Shown here: piece after piece, positions 56,285 through 64,000 of the stretch | Layout of the letters: every line of letters begins with the position of its first letter | Numbering within the stretch: the stretch's first letter is position 1 | From: Ligula intestinalis | Taxonomy: Eukaryota; Platyhelminthes; Cestoda; Diphyllobothriidea; Diphyllobothriidae | Direction: 5' to 3' | Assembly: GCA_036362985.1 (NCBI GenBank) | Contig: JAYGXS010000002.1 | Coordinates: forward strand, 94,501,011 to 94,565,010 | DNA length: 64,000 nt | Program-made: the position numbers and the translations under genes | Notes under the pieces: model-generated | What the model was told of the DNA's origin: nothing | Databases searched by the model: none | Seen by the model: only the letters and a program-made list of their open reading frames with translations

Positions 56285-57582
56285 TTGTCCTGCACGCAAT
56301 GTGTGGCAGTCTACGGCGGGTAGTGGTCAATACATGTGATATTGATTCGTTCATTTTAGTAATTTAAAGGCCTTGTTTGTGGTGCTTCGCTCGATATGAC
56401 CTACGGTGAGCATTCTTATCAAACCGCGCCCGCATTTTGGTCGCAGGTCGATAGTTAGTTCATTTTGAGCTTTTTGTCGTTCATGGCTAAGAATCCACCG
56501 CTTCTGAGGATTGAAGTTTAGACAGAAGCGATCTGAGGCCGGACCGCGAAGTTCAAAGGAGCTGTATAAATTCCGATTTCGTTCATGTTTCCGGAGTATG
56601 CGTGACCCGCCCGTCATGATCTGAAATTGAGACCGAAAGCCACTGTCACTTATGTGAAAGGGAACTCCGTGTCTTACCAGGGCGATCTAGGACGCCAGTT
56701 GGGCGCTGTTGTGGAAAAGTCCAACAATGCGAAGACGGCGCGCAGTGACGGTTGTTTCGCGTCCTGCATCCTGTACTCGGTCAATCCCGAAAAGTAAGCC
56801 TCCAATTTTTTTTTGGCGGGTCGAAGTGTCAGACAACAGACTATCCATGGGGCGCACCTGCAGGTATGCGTAGTGGACCACCCGCATAGCTAGCCTCCAT
56901 GTCTTCATTGCATGCAAGTTCCTCCATTGGGATTTCCGACTCGGATGGTGGCGACAACCGAACGCTAGTAAGATAGCCGGATTGTATGTCTGCGAGAGTG
57001 TGTGTTCGACCCCATCCCACCTCAGGCAACCCATCAGCTAGACCGTGGCTTGGAGGTATGCCAACCGACGCGATACCTTGGACGCTGCAGCCAGTCCAGT
57101 GTGTGTCTTGTTGTGTGGAATGGCTTACTGCGAGTCAGGCTCAATGGCTCCTTCCTAATGTGGCCTTTATGGCACTCCCAGGCAGGAGCCTACCTAGCGA
57201 GGTGTATTGTTGGTACGCATGTTGCGTTTTGGTCGCGCCAGCCGCCTGCGTCCTCCTTCATCTCTGGTCTTCTCGACGCTGTTTTGACATCGGTTCCTGG
57301 TGAGAGAGAGAGAGAGGGTAGATTCTTTGCAAGTCTACTTTAAATATAAGCCCGTGGGGGTCACCGCGTTGCTTCAACTGGCTGAAGCTTTTGTTTGACA
57401 TCGTGGAGAGCAACGGCCAAACTGTCCTGCGTTCGATCATTGATTTCGCCTCAAGGGGTAGATTATAGTGCTAGCAGACGTTGTTGGCGCCGACCGCACT
57501 CTCGTCCGGGGTCAAGAAGACCAACCAGGACTCGGCGTTGGCCAATTCTTCCACTGCAAGCCAGGAACACCGTCTAACTTAG
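56285..57582. other. Unassigned stretch downstream of PC4
   Basis: Overlapping frames on both strands (for example 56687-57034 - and 56986-57343 +) with no known motif, plus a short GA run at 57301-57317. Confidence 0.35.
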
Positions 57583-58990
57583 TCTTTAATGACAGGAGAC
57601 TTTATGCGGGTTCTACCACACTACCTACCCTCAATCGCCCTTAGTAGGTGTGAAGACTGACTCAAGGCAGCTAAGACTGATGCAGCTTCTAATATTTCTA
57701 CTAATAGTAGCAATGCGGTAATAATTTTTGTACTATTTCTGGCGCCAATATTAGTCAGGGGTGATGCTGATTAAAGTCAGCGCTGGGGCTCTTAACCCCT
57801 CGATCTCAGCAAGGAGTATGCATCTGAGTTTATGCTATTTCGCATAAATACATGTTCAACACTTTGACTGCGACGTGCGCCATATGTGGTACACGAGCTA
57901 TTTTTGGGAGTCGCACCACTATACATCAGGCTGTGTCCATGTCTACTAGGTTTGGACTACGAGAAGTAGGATACTGCTAATTCTAGTGATAATACTTACT
58001 ACGAGCAGCAAGTAGTATATTATTGTACGCCCTGTGTGTGCTTTTAGGAAGTCAGCACCCAGTATGCACTCCCAATCTGTATGAGGCAAAAAATTAATGT
58101 ATTATGGGTTAAAATATGGCGTTATTCAATATTAGCACAAGTTCTACCGTGCCTTTATGTCGTAGCGGAGTGCCATTTGCCGTCTTTAGGCCAGCTGCAG
58201 GCCTACTACAAACTCTAGCTTGAGGTAGACAAAACATTATTGCAGGGTACCGTCTTCCTATACTGCTATGAGCTAGCAATCTAGCTGAGTGTGAGTAGTA
58301 CTGTTACTATATCTGTCGCTATTATAAATCAGGGTTTATGCTGATTTGAGTCAACGCTGAGACTCATGTCCGCTCTAAGTCAAACAGGAGTTGGAATCCG
58401 GGTTTATGTTATTCCAAATAAATACACGTTTGAGGTTCGGCGCACATCAGTGCTTGCCCTGGTTTCCGCTCTTTTTCCTCTTTAGATCAAAAACTGTCAG
58501 TTTTTTCCGAAGTATAGACCGCGAGGACTAGGCTACTGTTGCTAGAAGTAATATGCCAATGCTAGGCTCGCTAGTTCTGGGAATCGTACTTAATAAGACC
58601 AGTAAATAGTATATTATAATAGGGCACGTATGCAGTCGCATCCTATATCAGGCAACTTGTAAACTGAAGGGATAACGAAACTTTTATTGAATAATAGCTC
58701 AAGTTCTGCAATGCCTTTGGGTCGCAACATAGAGCAATTTGCCGTTTTTCAGGCTAACTTTAACTGCCTACAGTACCTAGTTCTAGCTTAGAACTTACAG
58801 AACATCTCCTGCGTAATCGGCAGCTAACTTCTCCAGAATCAACCAGACATGGAAGCTTAGTACTTACTATAATTGTTTCAGTAGCTGAATAATGGACAAT
58901 AAGCCTAACAGGTCGGACTATGAGCTTACCTACACCGAGCCCAGGTGAGAGAGGAAAGATTGCGATAGATACAGCAAAAGTTTCCTACCA
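57583..58990 (+). repeat. Dispersed repeat family R, two tandem copies
   Basis: Unit A (57583-58240) and unit B (about 58290-58990) are direct repeats offset by about 570 bp (GCTGATTAAAGTCAGCGCTG at 57765 and GCTGATTTGAGTCAACGCTG at 58336). Both align with 26065-27000. Non-coding. Confidence 0.6.
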
Positions 58991-59261
58991 TTATAAATTA
59001 GATTGAATACGAGTCACCGTCCCTGTGCCAACGCTGTTGTAAAGCGCAGGGAGGACAGTCAGACTGTCGTAGCTGCGAGATAAGAGGCAAGAGAGAACTG
59101 TTCATTGCCTTTTGAGATAACAAAACTAGATCTGCAATTCCGCGACGAAACTGCCGCGTTCCACGCATTTGAAGGATTGTGAAAACACTGCGAGCCGTGT
59201 CGATTCGGGCGATGTTATCTTCTTAATGGTTAATATTCCCGATCGAAACTGGCAAGACAGA

Positions 59262-59375
59262 GGGCTAGTGGCTCGACGGAGAGAGCGTTGGACTTCTAAC
59301 AAAAAAGGTCCCGGGTTCGAGTCTCCCGGGGGGTCGATACCGCTAGGGTTGGGTATGGCTGATGACGGCTCGTTG
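59262..59375 (+). repeat. tRNA-Arg-derived SINE, copy 2
   Basis: The head 59262-59336 resembles a tRNA: GTGGCTCGACGGAGAGAGCG (A box and D arm), TTGGACTTCTAAC (anticodon TCT region; 3' half of the stem mutated), GGTCCCGGGTTCGAGTC (B box and T arm), GGGGGTCG (acceptor end). The body TAGGGTTGGGTATGGCTGA matches copy 1. Confidence 0.5.
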
Positions 59376-59835
59376 GAGCCTGGCACTGTGCTGACTCACG
59401 CTGTCTGCCTTTGTCATGCCCGCTATCTAATCACACGTGACAAACTCCCCTGCATGTTGCCAACGGCTACGAGAGACCACAATCTGCGGGCGGCCTTATG
59501 CTCCTCCCCCCGTGTGCTCGCTGTTCACGGCGCAAGTTCCAGCTAATTGGTGATCGCCTGTCCATCTGGTTGGCTCCACGTTACAATAAGTCCATTTCTG
59601 CAGGCAAGGCGGAAGGCAATTTGGCGTACTGACTCGGCGGGCATAAGTCAGCCTATGTACTATTTTCCGACAGTAAACTGCTTTCCACCAACACGGCCTT
59701 ACAGGAGGCCATCGTCAAAGAAAATGAAAGAACAGAAAGCATTGGCATGTTTTTGTAGAGCAGCTACGAGAAAATTGGGGTGGGAGAGCGGTACCATTCG
59801 TGATTGGTTCACGCTCACCCGGTCTCGCCGTATTA
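59376..59835. other. Unassigned stretch
   Basis: Follows the SINE; no recognised content. Confidence 0.3.
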
Positions 59836-59836
59836 T

Positions 59837-60270
59837 CTATGTGCGCGTCCTTGGCGTTATGGCCTGCGGTTTTGGCACCGTATCTTGCGTCCTTAGCGAG
59901 GCGGCGTGCGTGTCTGGACACGAACTGGGCCGTGCTTCTTGGTCGCGCGAACGGAGGAGAAAATAACAGGGCAGTATGTCCACTTGCCTGTTGGTGGAGT
60001 CGGAGTCTGACGTCCAGGCCTCTAGGATTTCTCGCCCCGTCTTTTTACTGGCAAGTGCCATTATTCGCGTGGCCGTGCAGTCGAATTTGTGACCTTCTTC
60101 CAGAGTGTGGGTAGCGATCTGGGACAGTGGGTCGCCTCCCTGCACTGCCCGTTTGTGCTTTGTTATTCGCGAGCTAAGTCTTCGCCGGTCTGCTCTGTAC
60201 AATAGTAAGAACAGTCGTGACATGGCACTTGATAAACGATGCCAGACTGCTCACCTACCTCCAGTAGCTC
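59837..60270 (-). pseudogene. PLE GIY-YIG endonuclease fragment
   Basis: Minus strand: SGIVYQVPCHDCSYYCTEQT (start of the GIY-YIG, Y-I-G site altered), then RLSSRITKHKRAVQGGDPLS, IATHTLEEGHKFDC, TATRIMALASKKTGREILEA and W. The R and E of the R-x3-E type catalytic helix region are present in HKFDC..EILEAW context. A frameshift separates the first and second blocks. No RT attached. Confidence 0.75.
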
Positions 60271-60889
60271 TTAAAAATTTGCATGACCTGCCAGCGCAGG
60301 GTAGCTGTCGAAAGATTAGCAATAAACACGCAGAGTTTTGCCGCGATACGTTCAGTTCCTTCTAACATATTTTATGCACGGTAGAGGGTGCCAGAGTGTT
60401 GGAGGCTTTCCTCCGCTTGTTCTCCGTGAGCGCGTATAGAGGCAGCGGCTGACGCGGCTGTTCGGGTATCCATTTCTTGTAAACTAAGCGCATGGTACAT
60501 GTTCTCTAGTACAACGTTCTTTATCGTCAGTAGCGAACTAGCGAAGGGATAGAATGGGATCAAGCACGATTCCAATCAGAAAAAAGGGAAGGTGACATGT
60601 TTATACACATCAGTTCAAAAGGTACAAGAGAGGACTATGGCCTACTGATGATCGGTAATGGCCATGAAACAATTGATAATAATAATGACTTTTGCCAATA
60701 CAGGCGAGCATACGAATCCTAGGAAGAAATTGGAAAAAAGTAGCTGCGATCACTGGGGCAGGAACTCGATTCGTCGGATTCCGACGCGAATCCATCACCG
60801 AAGACAGCTGAATAAACTTATAACTCACATGCAGGTCAATGCACTTGGTTTTAGACCGGAGGCCTGTTAACCATCATTGGAACAACTCC
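60271..60889. other. Unassigned stretch between PLE fragments
   Basis: Nothing recognised. It may include degraded PLE linker sequence near 60270-60360. Confidence 0.3.
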
Positions 60890-61346
60890 CACTTCACGAC
60901 CTTGTCGTCTTTCGCAAAATTTCGGCCTCATCAAATTCATATAATTGGCCAAGTATCCTCGAATGGATTGCGGGCTGAGAATCGGCGTCAGTTATCCGAA
61001 ATGGTTCCACATGTTCGGCAATTCGCGTCTTGAGGAATCTTCCAATTTCTCCAAAGTAGTTGTTCTGCCCGTATTTGCACCACTTTCTTTAGACGAATCC
61101 AGATGCTTCTTGCCATGACAGCCGATCTTTTGGTTTCATTATCTAACGCCTCATGGTTGACTTCGGCGTGTGTGCAACTCCAACTCCAAGTGGTGCGAGA
61201 AGGCGAACGACGGTCTCCGAGACGTTTTTAACGTACGGGATCGCTCGCCAAACTTGGGGGTCAGTGCAGTTTTGTAGTGGCCCTAGCAGCCACTTGGAAC
61301 CCAAGATCTGACGAACAGCGCCTTTGCCCTGCGGGCCTAATGCCAC
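60890..61346 (-). pseudogene. PLE linker plus GIY-YIG fragment
   Basis: The minus-strand linker has VWRAIPYVKNVSETVVRLLA and GVGVAHTPKSTMRR, then in another frame CKYGQNNYFGEIGRFLKTRI, AEHVEPF, LGQLYEFDEAEILRKT. It is a different copy from the one at 59837-60270 and lies upstream of it in the same orientation. Confidence 0.7.
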
Positions 61347-61379
61347 CTGCGGTCAGGTGCGAAGTCCCGGCACCCCCTG

Positions 61380-61750
61380 TCCGTTCTCGCTCAATTGTCT
61401 GAGCTATCTACTGACACACACGGCTTAATCTTGCTAAGGCAACCAATCATCATCAGTCTACCGAGACAAAACGAGTATTCGGCGGCCGCCCGCGATGACT
61501 GCGGTTAGAGGACACTTGGAATTGCTCTTCGCGCGTTGCAGTCGTGGCGACGCCGGCCTCACGGTCGGCCTCACGGTCGGCCTCACGGTCGGCCGCCTTG
61601 CATGAGCAATTGGCAACTTTCCCCTAACTCTGTAAACAATTTAATGTTCCGTCTACTCTGCCTTCCCAAGACTTCTCCTATCTCCTAAGGAACCGGGCCT
61701 CGAAGATTGTAGGTGTAAGGGTTAACCTTCTTAGCCTTAATTCCTATAAC
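61380..61750 (+). mobile_element. Gypsy (CsRn1-like) LTR
   Basis: The 3' boundary is set by the primer site at 61751; the 5' boundary is uncertain. It contains three direct GCCTCACGGTCG units (61555-61593), ATGTTCCGTCTACTCTGCC, AAGGAACCGGGCCTCGAAGA and GGGTTAACCTTCTTAGCC. Related LTR pieces occur at 8640-8850, 30850-31300, 37620-37880 and 42740-42910. Confidence 0.6.
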
Positions 61751-61766
61751 TGGTGACCCCGAAGTG
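61751..61766 (+). promoter_or_regulatory. Retrotransposon primer binding site (tRNA-Trp-like)
   Basis: TGGTGACCCCGAAGTG directly after the LTR end resembles the complement of the 3' end of tRNA-Trp. CsRn1-clade Gypsy elements of flatworms are known to use tRNA-Trp. Confidence 0.65.
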
Positions 61767-62400
61767 ATCTGAACTCTCAACTTCTGATCTGGCTGAGCTC
61801 AATAAAAATCCAACCTCCCTCAATTTCAATTAATTTTTCCTGTGTCATCCCTGTGGCCGCAAAATGGAGAACTTCATCACCGACACCCTGTCACAAAGCA
61901 AGAGGGAGATGCTCAATTGCTCACAGCCCGTCGACCAAGGCTTTGGTTCCTTCCAAATCCCGAAGAGGTGTTCTTGCTTTGAGTACCCATGTTCTCAACT
62001 CCTTTCCAAACTTTGCTCTTTCTTTTACAGCCAACGGTATCCCTTCCTCCTTCAACACAACCAACACTGACATGGCATACTGATTTGCCGTCGAAGTTCA
62101 ATGCAGCCAACCAACCTCTCTCCTACGTAGTCGAGATGACTAATCTCCTACAAGATGCCGATGCACGTGTAGTCGAGAACTTTCCTCCTACCGCAGACCC
62201 AGTTGCCCACGCGGACGCGAGAAGACCTTTCCTTTTCCCAAGCGGCATTGGCGGCACTACCCAGCCTCTCGCATGCCAGCCACAGCAGCTCATGCAGGCC
62301 AAAACTGTCCCTCCAACCTGGCGCTCCCAAGCCAACCGCACGAACACCAGCTGTTCGAACACGGCCGTTGGTACGTACCTCCTTCCCTATCCTTTACTAA
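61767..62400 (+). mobile_element. Internal region of Gypsy element, gag position
   Basis: It follows the primer site. ATG at 61864 (MENFITDTLSQ) opens a short frame. A second frame has PLSYVVEMTNLLQDADARVV and continues to about 62400, with part (62205-62365) repeated at 8165-8280. There is no zinc knuckle or protease, so a gag identity rests on position only. Confidence 0.4.
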
Positions 62401-63289
62401 CCTTCCTTCGTTCCATTTCTTTCATCAATGGACTTCGGTCTTTGAGGGGAGCAGTTTTGTTGCCTATCTCGTTTGCTGGGTAGCTGGCATTGAAATTCAG
62501 TACTTGCCTCGTGTTTGTCGCTTTCCTGAATACTTTGGTTTTTAGGCCACCGCAATCTTTGCGACATACGTTTGCAGTGAGTACTATATCCTATAAATAC
62601 TGCAATTTCCTGTGCACGTGTTACTCCTTTCTGCTTCTGCTTTCTGCTCATGTCAGTTGATCCCTCATCTCTTTTTATTTTCAATCCAATATAACGCCGT
62701 CGCTGAAAACACTGGTCGGCATGGTGTCGCAATCACTGTGGTTAGGGAAAGGTTTCGCATATCTGTTGGGAGGCTGTTATCGGCAGACACAGACAGTGTG
62801 GTGTGCGTCTAAAGGCTGTGTGTGCTGTTGGTAGCTAGCAGATACATTTTTATGGCAAATAATTTATCACACCCGAGCGTGTCACAGAGTGCACATTTGG
62901 TTCAGAGGTAGTGTGGTTTATTTACGAGGTGGGTCTTGGTGCACACTACGATGTTATGCAAAGGATGAAATACCTGCCAGTTTCGTTCAGCTGAACCCTT
63001 AGCCAAAACCACAAACAGTCACGTGACTGCGCTCCTCTTTCTGCTTCTGGGATAACCAATCACAGGTAACGTAGGTTGCTATTGGCCAAGCGCTTGATCA
63101 AGTGGCCAGTGACTCCATCTCGCATGGCGTTTGTGCATTCACGTCCATAGCAGGCTAGCAGGCAGACGCGCACGCAGGGCCCGGGCCTGCCACTTGTCGG
63201 GGCCTCAGACCACCACTGAGCTCCTATGTACAATAAACAACTACTGGTCTTACTCCTTCGTGGTGTTCTGAGCACGCTCACGACTAAGA
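62401..63289. other. Unassigned stretch
   Basis: No recognised gene. Bases 63000-63290 contain a GC-rich leader and AATAAAC near 63231 that could be part of another LTR, but no partner copy was found in the window. Confidence 0.3.
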
Positions 63290-63600
63290 CTCCTTTTTTC
63301 TTTGAATTCCGCCAATATAACGTCGATTTTCACGTTTTTGTTAAATTCCGCCAATAAAAAATCGAATTCCCATCAAAAGGCATCAGTTGTCTGAGCAAAA
63401 GGAAATTATGCTGATGGAGTTGATTCTATTTAGCTCAGTAAAACGACTATACGTGGCTTTAATTTAATATTCTTTGATCAGTTCCGATGCAATTCAATAC
63501 TCAGTTGTACTCGTCAACCAAGAACTAAGTGTTTACTTGCAAATTCTGCAAGACAGCTAAACGGGGGAAATGGATATTTAGGCTACCCTACAAGAAAATT
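63290..63600 (+). repeat. Dispersed repeat family N, copy 3
   Basis: Aligned with 33650-33965 as listed there, closing with GGATATTTAGGCTACCCTAC. Confidence 0.6.
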
Positions 63601-63784
63601 TAGCCAAAAAGACTTAAATATACGCAGGTAACTTCTTTAAATACACAAATGAAGTGCAATTTGAAAGCATAGTGGAACTCGGGATCTGTAAACTGGCATA
63701 AGAGTCAAAGCAGAGGTCATTGATTTGATACTTCAGGCGAACCAATCCCAGTTTATGGTGACTGATCATACTAAAAGAGAAGGT

Positions 63785-63890
63785 AAGAAGAATCTCAGAA
63801 GTAGAAGAGGCGATCGCTGGAACAAGAAGTTTATTTACCTGACGTTTCAGATTCTGTCGAGAACCCTTCATCAGAGGTCACCACAGAATA
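63785..63890 (-). repeat. PLE hammerhead module
   Basis: Same layout as 15843-15957: AGAAGTAGAAGAGGCGATCG, CTGGAACAAGAAGTTTATTT, ACCTGACGTTTC, then TTCATCAG. Present without PLE coding sequence in the visible window, directly beside the LINE B 3' end. Confidence 0.6.
63837..63878 (-). ncRNA. Hammerhead ribozyme candidate, minimal type
   Basis: On the minus strand: ACCT (63878-63875), CTGATGA (63874-63868), a stem II in which TTCT pairs with AGAA and AG with CT around loop CGAC, GAAA (63848-63845), CG, TC, then AGGT (63840-63837). ACCT and AGGT pair to form stem I. Both catalytic boxes and a GTC cleavage triplet are intact, and stem III is reduced to about one pair. This is the minimal hammerhead form reported in PLE flanking repeats. 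Confidence 0.6.
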
Positions 63891-63892
63891 GG

Positions 63893-64000
63893 CTGATAAA
63901 TGATCAGGTCAGGTTTATTGAGAGGAATATAGGGAAATGCCGTTGAACTCCCTGTTGAGATGGCGCAGCTACGCAATGCATTGGTTCGGCAAAACACTTC
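63893..64000 (-). mobile_element. LINE B 3' end, cut by window edge
   Basis: Minus strand GGAGTTCAACGGCATTTCCC, TATATTCC, CAATAAACCTGACCTGA match the 3' end of LINE B at 37886-37950. The rest lies beyond 64000. Confidence 0.7.

Noticed and set aside
59262..59336. Functional tRNA-Arg(TCT)
   Set aside because: The 3' half of the anticodon stem does not pair, and the same head plus body recurs at 52914, so it is a SINE head.
60643..60680. CTGATGA..GAAAC on the plus strand, hammerhead-like
   Set aside because: Stem II pairs poorly, there is no GTC-type site or stem I pairing, and the surroundings do not match the PLE modules; likely chance.

Overview
This is eukaryotic nuclear DNA, most likely from a parasitic flatworm, and I would guess a diphyllobothriidean tapeworm. 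The evidence is introns of 35-42 nt in recognisable host genes, CR1-like and RTE-like LINEs, abundant Penelope-like elements (PLEs) with GIY-YIG domains, and a CsRn1-like Gypsy LTR followed by a primer site resembling the complement of tRNA-Trp. The species call is inference. The window is gene-poor and repeat-dominated. No bacterial-style operons or CRISPR arrays are visible.

Host genes. Two are solid. PSTK (phosphoseryl-tRNA(Sec) kinase, 11278-12382, +) has five exons and four introns of 35-42 nt. PC4/SUB1 (51296-56119, +) has three exons; its first intron is 40 nt and its second is a 4.4 kb intron full of repeats. Two further two-exon models, each with a 38-40 nt intron and a matching reading frame, are plausible but unrecognised: 5512-5933 (-) and 50158-50479 (-, signal-peptide-like start). 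Two tRNA-Phe(GAA) genes with identical bodies (22120-22192 +, 34944-35016 -) lie inside diverged copies of one dispersed repeat.

Layout. 0-5 kb: LTR-like repeat copies in otherwise unassigned DNA. 5-11 kb: a 207 bp palindromic MITE-like element, an unknown two-exon gene, a deleted CR1-like LINE, Gypsy LTR remains and another LINE RT fragment. 11-12.4 kb: PSTK. 14.7-16.3 kb: two head-to-head inverted modules with hammerhead-ribozyme-like cores. 18.2-19 kb: a CACTA-like transposase fragment. 20-25.7 kb: a PLE inserted in a tRNA-Phe repeat, then a CR1-like LINE with a PHD-type ORF1 and an internal RT deletion. 26-27 kb: an unassigned repeat family that returns at 57.6-59 kb. 28-38 kb: Gypsy integrase, a 0.94 kb PLE insertion with 11 bp target duplication, LTR pieces, LINE 3' parts and the second tRNA-Phe repeat. 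37.9-42.2 kb: the best-preserved LINE (ORF1 plus endonuclease-RT), split by an (AT)n expansion in its RT. 43.7-49.4 kb: PLE and LINE fragments. 51-56 kb: PC4. 57-64 kb: repeats, PLE GIY-YIG remnants, a Gypsy LTR with primer site, and the clearest hammerhead candidate (63837-63878 -).

Most retroelement coding regions are broken by stops, frameshifts or deletions. The most interesting signal is the family of short PLE-related modules carrying hammerhead-like cores, present both alone and as inverted pairs away from any PLE coding sequence.
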